Positions 1 to 6,916 of a DNA stretch of 37,122 nucleotides are shown piece by piece; positions within the stretch are counted from its first letter, which is position 1; every line of letters begins with the position of its first letter. The notes beneath the pieces are model-generated. The model was not told where the DNA came from. It searched no databases and saw nothing but the letters and a program-made list of their open reading frames with translations. The stretch comes from Chloroflexota bacterium (lineage in GTDB: Bacteria; Chloroflexota; Anaerolineae; Anaerolineales; Anaerolineaceae). The stretch lies in the NCBI GenBank assembly GCA_029265085.1, contig JAJUJY010000025.1, positions 1 to 37,122 of the forward strand. The letters run 5' to 3'. The position numbers were made by a program, and so were the translations under genes.

Positions 1-1212
1 AAAACCGTTTGGAACGATGTAGGAAGCCACCTGCGGGTTCCAGGCAGCAATTTCATCATAACACCTGGCAGCGGCTTCCATAGCAGCGCTGAAGTGGTTT
101 TCCAGGCCAGCCAGCATGATCCGGCGAGGGACCGCAAATCCCAGATGGGTCGTCAGGTGTTGGGGAGTCTGGGTCATCATGCGGTGGCGTTTTAATTCAA
201 AATAACCACCCTGATCTAAAAATAGATCAAAGGTGTAGCTGGCGTATTCCAGTTCGCGGATGGGGATGGTGAACTTGTCCATTTCGCTGAGGATGAGGTG
301 GGCAATTTGGGCGCGTTCAGCAGGGGAGATACTAAAAATATAGTTCAAAGCTTGCGTGTAGCTAAATTCACCAAACCTGTAAAGCGCAGCGGCCAAGACA
401 CGGTTCTCTAACTCACGGTTGTAATCAATTAATTGGCACCAATCGGTCACTGATTCTTCTGGTAAAGAGAGGCCTGAAATCAATTGCGGGAGTTCTTTTT
501 GTACCCGTTCGAGATATGGAAGCGGGTTAGCGTATTTTACCAGGGTTGGGGTGGTCGATTGTCCTGCTTTTTTCAGTTCTGCACCCACCTGGCGAACCTC
601 TTCGAGTGGGTGGGAGAGCATTTTTGAAATTAAATTTTCTAGTGCGCGGGCATTGATGGTCATACCGACATTGGCCAGTGATGCGGCAGGCAGGTAAAAA
701 CGGCATACATCCACATATTTGGAGCGAATTCGCCGTTCCCAGGCCGCGTCACTCTCATCATCCTGGCGTGGGAATTCTTTTTCAATGACCTGTCGAACGA
801 CTGGCAGGGATTCTTGATACGCCTGGAATAATTTTTGACAGGTTTCAATATAGCGCGTCTTGAGTGGGTGTCCTTCTAACTCCGGTGGAATGTAGTAGGA
901 TTCGAGGGTCCACTTTTGGTAACGCGTGGATTTTTCTGTGTAGGAGGCTAAGCGGCAGGATTCGAGCATTTCTACGGCAAGCCTTGAGATATTTTCAACG
1001 GCGATGTGGAGAACTGCATGTTCCGCCACAGATGCATGTCCGTAGCCAACAACCCATTTCTCATGAAATTCTGCGCTTTTTTCGTCCGTCAATTCTTGGG
1101 CGATCTCATGAAAAGTCTGTGGAGATCTGGATGTTTTTGCAAAGGTAACAGCAATGGTCTCAGGGGGTAATTTTTGGGGATCTAAAAGATATACTTGTCG
1201 ATCATTGGACAT
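1..1212 (-). CDS. thyX: ThyX-family (FAD-dependent thymidylate synthase-like) tandem-domain protein, 3' end outside window
   Basis: The open frame runs 404 codons from the ATG at 1212 to the window edge without a stop, so the C-terminus is missing. The ThyX family makes dTMP from dUMP using FAD, NAD(P)H and methylene-tetrahydrofolate. Two ThyX-like halves are visible. In the first, residues 57-101 contain GYGHASVAEHAV and then LASYTEKSTRY. This matches the family signature RHRxxSxNExSxRY, but the leading R-H is S-C (85-86). A later stretch, about 166-190 (VDVCRFYLP, then TINARALENL), also looks like the ThyX fold. In the second half an intact RHR is present at 342-344 (FELKRHRMMTQ), but the ExSxRY part is not. 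Canonical ThyX is about 220-250 aa, so this is a fused or duplicated form. It overlaps the end of ribF by 11 bases (ATGTCCAATGA), which suggests translational coupling with the FAD-making enzyme. The family call is firm; catalytic competence is not. Confidence 0.85.
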   Translation of the reverse strand, partial: MSNDRQVYLLDPQKLPPETIAVTFAKTSRSPQTFHEIAQELTDEKSAEFHEKWVVGYGHASVAEHAVLHIAVENISRLAVEMLESCRLASYTEKSTRYQKWTLESYYIPPELEGHPLKTRYIETCQKLFQAYQESLPVVRQVIEKEFPRQDDESDAAWERRIRSKYVDVCRFYLPAASLANVGMTINARALENLISKMLSHPLEEVRQVGAELKKAGQSTTPTLVKYANPLPYLERVQKELPQLISGLSLPEESVTDWCQLIDYNRELENRVLAAALYRFGEFSYTQALNYIFSISPAERAQIAHLILSEMDKFTIPIRELEYASYTFDLFLDQGGYFELKRHRMMTQTPQHLTTHLGFAVPRRIMLAGLENHFSAAMEAAARCYDEIAAWNPQVASYIVPNGF

Positions 1213-2131
1213 AACTTAAAACCTCCCGGGATTGTTGGATATCCCGCTGAACCTGATTCATCAATTCCTGCACGGATGGAAAACGCATTTCTGCACGTAA
1301 TTGTTTAACAAACTCCAATCGAATTTCCTGGCCGTACAAATTCATTTCAACATCCAGCAAATGGGCTTCAAGACGCGGCGGGACGGGATGATCCTCAAAT
1401 GTTGGCCGCGTGCCCAGATTGGTTACAGATGGATAGCGGTTTTGACCTACCCATGCCCAGGTCGCATATACACCACCAGCGGGCATCAATCGTTCTGCCC
1501 AAATTTGCATGTTCGCTGTAGCAAAACCCAAACCGCGGCCGCGGCCATCTCCGCGCACGACTTCACCAGTTACGGAATAATTTCTGCCCAGCAATTCCTT
1601 TGCGGCTTCCATTTCGCCAGACAGAAGATGCTGGCGGATCTGGCTGGAAGAAATTTTTACCCCTTCCATTGTGATTGGATCAATCACATTCAACTTAAAA
1701 TCGTACTGGTCGCCAAGTATACGCAGTTGATCTACATTTCCTTCTCGGTTTCGCCCTAATGCGAAATCATAACCGACACATAATCGAGACAGTCCTAGTT
1801 TTTGCTTCAGATTGCCAATAAATTCTACTGCCGTTATGGAGGCAAAAGTTGGGCTAAATTCCTGGGTGATGACGATATCCACGCCTAAATTTCCCATCAG
1901 TTCTGCGCGTTCTTGCGGTGTGGTTAGATAATAGGGTTGTTTTATCTTGCCAAGGACAACGGCAGGGTGCGGGAAAAAGGTGAAAACTACGGCTGGTAAT
2001 CCGGCAGCATGTGCCCCTTGAACTAAATTTTTAAGAATGAGCTGGTGCCCCAGGTGAACACCATCAAACGAGCCGATGGTAACCCAGGCATTTTTTGTTT
2101 CTAGTTGATCAATTGAAGTATATTGTTCCAT
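1202..2131 (-). CDS. ribF: Bifunctional riboflavin kinase / FAD synthetase RibF
   Basis: This cytosolic enzyme phosphorylates riboflavin to FMN and adenylylates FMN to FAD. It is 309 aa, the usual size. The N-terminal nucleotidyltransferase domain shows TIGSFDGVHLGHQ (about residues 17-29) and SSSQIRQHLLSG (about 160-171). The C-terminal riboflavin kinase domain shows RGDGRGRGLGFATANMQ, GGVYATW and TNLGTRPTF. In many bacteria ribF follows truB in the nusA-infB operon. Here it does so too, but a strong terminator (2223-2255) lies between them, so it probably has its own promoter. A weak candidate is TTCATG-18-TAAAAT between the terminator and the gene. The ATG at 2131 has no clear Shine-Dalgarno sequence. 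I saw no FMN riboswitch upstream; the gap is too short for one. Confidence 0.95.
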   Translation of the reverse strand: MEQYTSIDQLETKNAWVTIGSFDGVHLGHQLILKNLVQGAHAAGLPAVVFTFFPHPAVVLGKIKQPYYLTTPQERAELMGNLGVDIVITQEFSPTFASITAVEFIGNLKQKLGLSRLCVGYDFALGRNREGNVDQLRILGDQYDFKLNVIDPITMEGVKISSSQIRQHLLSGEMEAAKELLGRNYSVTGEVVRGDGRGRGLGFATANMQIWAERLMPAGGVYATWAWVGQNRYPSVTNLGTRPTFEDHPVPPRLEAHLLDVEMNLYGQEIRLEFVKQLRAEMRFPSVQELMNQVQRDIQQSREVLSYVQ

Positions 2132-2222
2132 TGGTTGATCGACTCTGTTTTGGGATATGGATTCCTGATGCTGAAATCCCGTTCCTGGTAATAGATTTTA
2201 CTCGATAATCTCTTACGGCATG

Positions 2223-2255
2223 AAAAACTCCCGGCCTGATAGGTCGGGAGTTTTT
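2223..2255 (-). terminator. Rho-independent terminator after truB
   Basis: AAAAACTCCCG at 2223-2233 is perfectly complementary to CGGGAGTTTTT at 2245-2255. The inner bases extend the stem to about 15 bp (one G-T pair) around a three-base loop. It sits 14 bases past the truB stop and ends in a T run on the minus strand, closing the nusA-truB operon. It also has a T run on the plus strand. Confidence 0.9.
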
Positions 2256-2269
2256 GTAGTTCTTTTATA

Positions 2270-3175
2270 TTAAGAGAAAAAGACTTTCTTTGGCTGCCAT
2301 TGGTTGGTTTCTTCAACGTATTCTAACAATGCAACCAATTCTCCTTGCTCATTAATTCCTCGTGCCATTTTACCGGTTGCGTCTTCCGCAGCGATGCGGT
2401 GGCCATGTCGAACGGTGTCCATTTGGTCAACCGTCAATTCAACGGCAGGCCAATCTCCAAGGGCTTCAGCAGCTGGAATCAGGTATTGGTACCATGTTCC
2501 GTCTTCAAAAGCCTCGCGTAATTTTCGCAGGGGAACAGCGTCTCTGAGTGTGAATCGCCCGCTCTTAGTCCGGCGCAAGCCAACCAGATGTGCTCCGCAG
2601 CCAAGCATTTTTCCAAGATCATTTGCCAGCGACCGGATATACGTTCCAGAGGAACAATAAACATCAATCACAGCTTCCGGAGCAGCCCATTCCAGCAATT
2701 CCAGCGAATAAACGGTAATCGTTCTGGGAGCAAGATCAACTTCTTCTCCCTCGCGGGCCATTTCATACGCCTTGCGGCCTTTAACCTTTACCGCGGAATA
2801 GGGTGGGGGAACCTGCTCAATTTTTCCCACAAAATGAGATAACGCTTCTTCAAATTGTTCTTCTGTGATTTCCACAGGTGAAGAGCTAAGCACTCGGCCA
2901 TCAGCGTCATAGGTATCGGTTGTTTTACCTAATTGGATCACAGCCTGATAGCGTTTGTCAGATGCAGACACATATTCGCTCAAACGCACGGCTGGGCCAA
3001 GTAATATAACCAAGACACCCGAGGCGCGCGGGTCCAATGTGCCAGTATGACCAGCACGGCGGATGTTGGTGCCTTTGCGGATGACCTGCACGACATCATG
3101 CGAAGTCAGCCCGACGGGTTTATCCACAACGAGCACTCCAGAAATCGCATTTTTCAAATCAATATTACTATCCAT
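2270..3175 (-). CDS. truB: tRNA pseudouridine(55) synthase TruB
   Basis: TruB converts U55 in the T-loop of tRNAs to pseudouridine. The protein is 301 aa. The catalytic loop GHTGTLDPRASGVL is at about residues 42-55, with the active-site Asp in TLDP. It is preceded by VVDKPVGLTSHDVV (about 16-29). KRYQAVIQLGKTTDTYDADG, PPPYSAVKVKGRKAYE and CSSGTYIRSLANDLG are further TruB motifs. The C-terminal part is a small PUA-like extension. The ATG at 3175 has an AAGGGG Shine-Dalgarno about 10 bases upstream. It is the last gene of the nusA operon, followed directly by a terminator. Confidence 0.97.
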   Translation of the reverse strand: MDSNIDLKNAISGVLVVDKPVGLTSHDVVQVIRKGTNIRRAGHTGTLDPRASGVLVILLGPAVRLSEYVSASDKRYQAVIQLGKTTDTYDADGRVLSSSPVEITEEQFEEALSHFVGKIEQVPPPYSAVKVKGRKAYEMAREGEEVDLAPRTITVYSLELLEWAAPEAVIDVYCSSGTYIRSLANDLGKMLGCGAHLVGLRRTKSGRFTLRDAVPLRKLREAFEDGTWYQYLIPAAEALGDWPAVELTVDQMDTVRHGHRIAAEDATGKMARGINEQGELVALLEYVEETNQWQPKKVFFS

Positions 3176-3216
3176 CGACTTTTATTTCCCCTTGTTAGTA
3201 TATGGGTGACACAAGG

Positions 3217-4206
3217 TTATGCGTTGCTATTGGCAGTGTGGTTCCCATTGGAACGATAGGTTTGTAACAACACGCGAGTTGCTTCCAGTACATTCGGTCT
3301 AACCTCGTCTAAGCTGCCGGGAATATCGGCACCTGCGGCTGCAGGGTGTCCGCCGCCGCCAAATTGCAGGGCAAGCTGCGAGACATCTAAGCCTGGTTGT
3401 GCACGCCAACTTACTTTTACGTGGTTATCTTTTTGTTCAATAAATAAAACAGCGATATCACCTTCAGTAATGCTTGAGAGCAGATTGGTGAAATCAGCAT
3501 CGTCATTACCATTATACCCAACTGCCAGCCGGTCTGCTTGAGAAAGTGTGGTCCAAACCAGACGACCTTCGCGCTGCATATTTTCCAGTCCTTTTCCCCA
3601 ATAGCGTACTGCTTCAAAAGAACGTTGTACCAGCGCCTGGTAATACAGTGCAGGTAAATTGGCACCTCGATCCATCAAGTCGGCTGCCAGACGTAATGCA
3701 CCTGCTGCCATGTTGGAAGTTCGAAATCCAATTGTATCTGTGATTATTCCAGTCAGGAGGGCGTTGGCTGCGGCTGGCGGAATGGACAAACCCCAATTCG
3801 GCAAGTAAGCGGCCAGAATCGCGGAGGTTGCAACGGCTTCTGGTTCTACCAGATTGACACGGCCAAAGTTGAGGTTGGTAATGTGATGGTCAATGTTCAA
3901 ATCGGCATTTCGATCGCCAAGGGCAGTGCCAAGGCGGGCAGGATCGGAGATGTCCAGGCTGATGACCAGATCAAAAGTGCCTTCAGCGGCTCGGACAATC
4001 CGTTTGCTGCCTTCCAGGTGGCGCATATTGGCGGGAACACCATCGACAAGAACCATCTGGACTTTTTTACCAGCCTGTTCTAGGCTGAGTCCCATGCCCA
4101 ATAGTGATCCAACCGCATCACCATCCGGGCGAATATGAGACGCCAACAAGATGCGGTTTGCTGAAGAAATCATCTCACGGATGGTTTCGTGGAGAGAATT
4201 ATTCAT
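3217..4206 (-). CDS. DHH/DHHA1 phosphoesterase, NrnA-like nanoRNase / pAp phosphatase
   Basis: NrnA-type enzymes degrade 2-5 nt RNAs and dephosphorylate pAp to AMP. The motifs are SHIRPDGDAVGS (motif I), DLVISLDISDPAR, the DHH box NIDHHITNLNFG, and the C-terminal DHHA1 GGGGHPAAAG. All metal-binding Asp and His positions appear present. I take the ATG at 4206 (329 aa, MNNSLHETIREM) rather than a longer frame beginning at 4230. This ATG overlaps the rbfA stop (ATGAATAA), and GGAGGAG-like purines lie just upstream inside rbfA. A gene of this family between rbfA and truB is a recurrent bacterial arrangement, tying RNA turnover to the translation operon. The family is clear; substrate preference cannot be read from sequence. 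Confidence 0.93.
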   Translation of the reverse strand: MNNSLHETIREMISSANRILLASHIRPDGDAVGSLLGMGLSLEQAGKKVQMVLVDGVPANMRHLEGSKRIVRAAEGTFDLVISLDISDPARLGTALGDRNADLNIDHHITNLNFGRVNLVEPEAVATSAILAAYLPNWGLSIPPAAANALLTGIITDTIGFRTSNMAAGALRLAADLMDRGANLPALYYQALVQRSFEAVRYWGKGLENMQREGRLVWTTLSQADRLAVGYNGNDDADFTNLLSSITEGDIAVLFIEQKDNHVKVSWRAQPGLDVSQLALQFGGGGHPAAAGADIPGSLDEVRPNVLEATRVLLQTYRSNGNHTANSNA

Positions 4207-4600
4207 TCTCTTCGTTCTCCTCCGTCTCATCTTCTTCCTGGATAACTTCTGGTTCCTGGCGTATAGAGGCTAACAGTTTCTCGATCCGATCCGCCTTTTC
4301 AGGAGTTGGATCCCAGTGGAAGCGCAGACGGGGAAACACACGCAGTTCAACCCGATCTGCAAGCATGCGGCGGATGAATCCATTGGCACTTTCAAAGCCA
4401 GCGATAATTTCTTTCGAACGCTCGCTGCCTTCTATCGCGGATACATAGATATCCGCAAAAGCCAGCTCGCGGTCAACCTTTACATCAGTAATCGTCACAC
4501 CACTCACACGAGGGTCGTGGATCTCATTCATAACGATCATTTCGGACAATTCTTGCCGCATACGATCGCCAATACGCTGCAGTCTCAATTTCGACGGCAT
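4199..4600 (-). CDS. rbfA: 30S ribosome-binding factor A
   Basis: RbfA binds the maturing 30S subunit near the 5' end of 16S rRNA and helps late assembly and cold adaptation. It is 133 aa, typical for the family. It starts MPSKLRLQRIGDRM and contains VSGVTITDVKVDRELAFADI and FPRLRFHWDPTPEKADRIE, the KH-like core signatures. The C-terminal tail is very acidic (QEEDETEENEENE). The ATG at 4600 has a GGGAG Shine-Dalgarno five bases upstream. It lies 25 bases after infB and overlaps the next gene by 8 bases, so it is operon-embedded. Confidence 0.96.
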   Translation of the reverse strand: MPSKLRLQRIGDRMRQELSEMIVMNEIHDPRVSGVTITDVKVDRELAFADIYVSAIEGSERSKEIIAGFESANGFIRRMLADRVELRVFPRLRFHWDPTPEKADRIEKLLASIRQEPEVIQEEDETEENEENE

Positions 4601-4625
4601 GTTTACTCCCTACTCCAATGAACGG

Positions 4626-6410
4626 TCAGGATTGCGTTTTCTCTAAAACGTAAACCTCGATCTCGTCGCCTACATTTGCATCATTAAAGTTCTTGAAAGC
4701 AGCACCACATTCAAAACCGGTGCGTACTTCTTTTACATCATCTTTTTCGTGTTTCAGTGAAGCGAATTCACCTTCGTAAACGATTGTTCCTTCACGGCGG
4801 ATACGAACTTTTCCATTACGGCGGAATTCACCATGTTGAACACGGCAGCCAGCAACCGCACCAACCTTGGAAATCTTGAATACGGCTAAGACTACACCGC
4901 GGCCAACCTGCGCTTCGGTAAACTCCGGTATGAGCAACCCTTTGAGAGCTTTTTCAATATCTTCAATCAACCGATAGATGATGTCGTACAATCGGATTGA
5001 AACACCTTCTGCTTCCGCAAGGCGGCGGGCGGCAGCATCAGCCTGGACGTTAAACCCAACCACAATACCCTGAGAGGCTGCGGCAAGCATAATATCGTTT
5101 TCGCTGATATTACCGGTTTCCGCATGCAGAATGTTGATCTTGATATCGCTCTTGCTCAAGTCATTTAACGAATTGGTAATAGGCTCTAAAGAACCCTGCA
5201 CATCTGCTTTGATGATTAACCGCAGTTCATGTGCTTCACCTGCCTGGGCACGGCTGAACAATTCTTCCAGGGTGATCTTTGGTGCTGCAGCATGTTTTTG
5301 TTGGGTAAGCAGATGGCGTTCTTCTACCAAAGTGCGTGCTTCACGTTCGTTATTGTATACCTGGAAAAGATCGCCAGCTACTGGCACATCACTAAAGCCC
5401 ATAATTTGAACCGGTGTCGATGGACCCGCTTTTTTGATTTTCTTGCCGCGGAAATCGAACATGTTCCGAATGCGGCCCCAGGCAGTACCTGCCACAAGGA
5501 TATCGCTGGTTTCAATCGTGCCGTTGTATACCAGAACAGTGGCAACAATTCCTTTGCCTTTTTCAACTTTGGCTTCAACCACTGACCCAAAACCACGGCC
5601 TTCCGGGTTGGCTTTGATGTCCAGACTGTCGGTAACCAACAGGATAGCCTCTAATAAATCATCGATGCCTTTTTTCTGCTTGGCTGAGACCGGGACAACC
5701 ATGGTGTCACCATCCCAATCATCAGGAACCAAACCGTTTTCAGCAAGCTGCCGCTTGGTGAAATCTGGATTAGCGTCCGGGCGATCCATTTTGTTGAGCG
5801 CAACAATAATCGGTACACGGGCAGCCTTGGCATGTGCAATTGCTTCACGTGTTTGCGGCATCACACCATCGTTTGCGGCAACCACCAGAATCACGATGTC
5901 TGCACCCATGGCACCACGCGAGCGCATGGCGGTAAAGGCAGCATGCCCTGGAGTATCCAGGAAGGTGATCAAGCGATTTTTATGTTCAACCTGATATGCA
6001 CCGATATGCTGGGTAATGCCGCCTGCTTCACCACCAGCCACATTGGTATGGCGAATGGCATCCAGTAATGTGGTTTTTCCATGATCAACGTGCCCTAAAA
6101 TGGTGACCACAGCAGGGCGGTCTTGCAGTGCCTGGGGACTTTCTTTGGCTAATAATTGCCGCCAAAGAGGAATTTCACCAACTTCTTGTTCTTCAACAAT
6201 ATCCAGGGTTTCGGCTTTGGTTTCATAGCCTAATTCTGAGGCCACCACAGAGGCAGTGTCAAAATCAATTAGTTGATTAATATTTGCCATAACCCCATTG
6301 GCCATCAAAACTTTGATTACCTGAATAGGGCTTGCTTCCATTTTTTGCGCTAAATCGCGCACGGTCATACTGGAAGGTAATTCAATGACTTTTGACCCGT
6401 TATTACTCAT
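4626..6410 (-). CDS. infB: Translation initiation factor IF-2 (short form)
   Basis: IF-2 is the GTPase that delivers fMet-tRNA to the 30S subunit and promotes subunit joining. I choose the ATG at 6410 (594 aa) over a GTG two codons earlier, because AGAGGTG lies just upstream. A single IF2_N domain (about 1-55) is followed almost directly by the G domain: G1 GHVDHGKTT, G2 GGITQHIGAY, G3 DTPGH, G4 NKMD, G5 VSAK. Then come the EF-Tu-like domain II, IF2 domain 3 and the C-terminal fMet-tRNA-binding domain. The long charged N-terminal region seen in many IF-2s (about 740-900 aa) is absent. The gap of about 180 bases to rnpM contains no visible YlxQ/L7Ae gene. Confidence 0.98.
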   Translation of the reverse strand: MSNNGSKVIELPSSMTVRDLAQKMEASPIQVIKVLMANGVMANINQLIDFDTASVVASELGYETKAETLDIVEEQEVGEIPLWRQLLAKESPQALQDRPAVVTILGHVDHGKTTLLDAIRHTNVAGGEAGGITQHIGAYQVEHKNRLITFLDTPGHAAFTAMRSRGAMGADIVILVVAANDGVMPQTREAIAHAKAARVPIIVALNKMDRPDANPDFTKRQLAENGLVPDDWDGDTMVVPVSAKQKKGIDDLLEAILLVTDSLDIKANPEGRGFGSVVEAKVEKGKGIVATVLVYNGTIETSDILVAGTAWGRIRNMFDFRGKKIKKAGPSTPVQIMGFSDVPVAGDLFQVYNNEREARTLVEERHLLTQQKHAAAPKITLEELFSRAQAGEAHELRLIIKADVQGSLEPITNSLNDLSKSDIKINILHAETGNISENDIMLAAASQGIVVGFNVQADAAARRLAEAEGVSIRLYDIIYRLIEDIEKALKGLLIPEFTEAQVGRGVVLAVFKISKVGAVAGCRVQHGEFRRNGKVRIRREGTIVYEGEFASLKHEKDDVKEVRTGFECGAAFKNFNDANVGDEIEVYVLEKTQS

Positions 6411-6592
6411 ACACACCTCTCAATCCAAAGATTCCCTACCCTGCTTTCCCTGATGATCCCTGCAACCATTTAGCCTTGGCTGAGCGACCGGGGGATAGCT
6501 ATGTTCATCGGGTCAACGGAAAAAACTTACTAATCCAAAGTCATTCCATCATTTTCCGGCGATATTTCTACCCTGTCACGAACGTGAATTCC

Positions 6593-6895
6593 TTAGGCTT
6601 CATCCGGATTCCCTTCGGGGAGTGTCTCCATGAACCCTGTTATGATTTCACGATCTTGATCGGTCAACTCAGTTTTTAAGGCTCGGGCAAGTGCACCTTT
6701 CATGGCGAACTGCCAACAAGAACGAAGATTGTGCAGGTAAGCCCCTCGTCCAGCCAGTTTTCCAGTAGGATCAACCTGGATTCCTTGAGGGGTTCGCACA
6801 AGGCGCATCAAGGTTCGTTTGGGCAGAACCAACCGACACCCAACACAGGTGCGCTGCGGAATATGTTTTGTCCGTTTTGGAGCTTTTGAAGCCAC
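6593..6895 (-). CDS. rnpM: YlxR/RnpM family RNA-binding protein (RNase P modulator)
   Basis: The protein is 100 aa. The YlxR signature is at the N-terminus: RTCVGCRLVLPKRTLMRLVR, followed by GKLAGRGAYLH and a final helix-rich part. The family binds RNA; in Bacillota it has been reported to bind the RNase P RNA and was named RnpM. The start is a GTG at 6895 with GAAAGG close upstream, 21 bases after the nusA stop. The nusA-ylxR-infB order is classical, supporting the call. The functional name rests on family knowledge only. Confidence 0.93.
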   Translation of the reverse strand: MASKAPKRTKHIPQRTCVGCRLVLPKRTLMRLVRTPQGIQVDPTGKLAGRGAYLHNLRSCWQFAMKGALARALKTELTDQDREIITGFMETLPEGNPDEA

Positions 6896-6916
6896 CTTTC
6901 GTTCTCTTTTTCTAAT

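Noticed and set aside
660..1759. Short open frames on either strand at 660-848, 864-1148 and 1301-1759
   Set aside because: They lie antisense or out of frame inside the continuous ThyX-like and ribF genes and have no recognisable protein features.
2132..2222. FMN riboswitch before ribF
   Set aside because: The gap is about 90 bases after the terminator and shows none of the conserved RFN element segments.
5434..5994. 186-codon plus-strand frame inside infB
   Set aside because: It is antisense to the conserved G domain of infB. The frame is open because of codon bias, with no Shine-Dalgarno and no family match.
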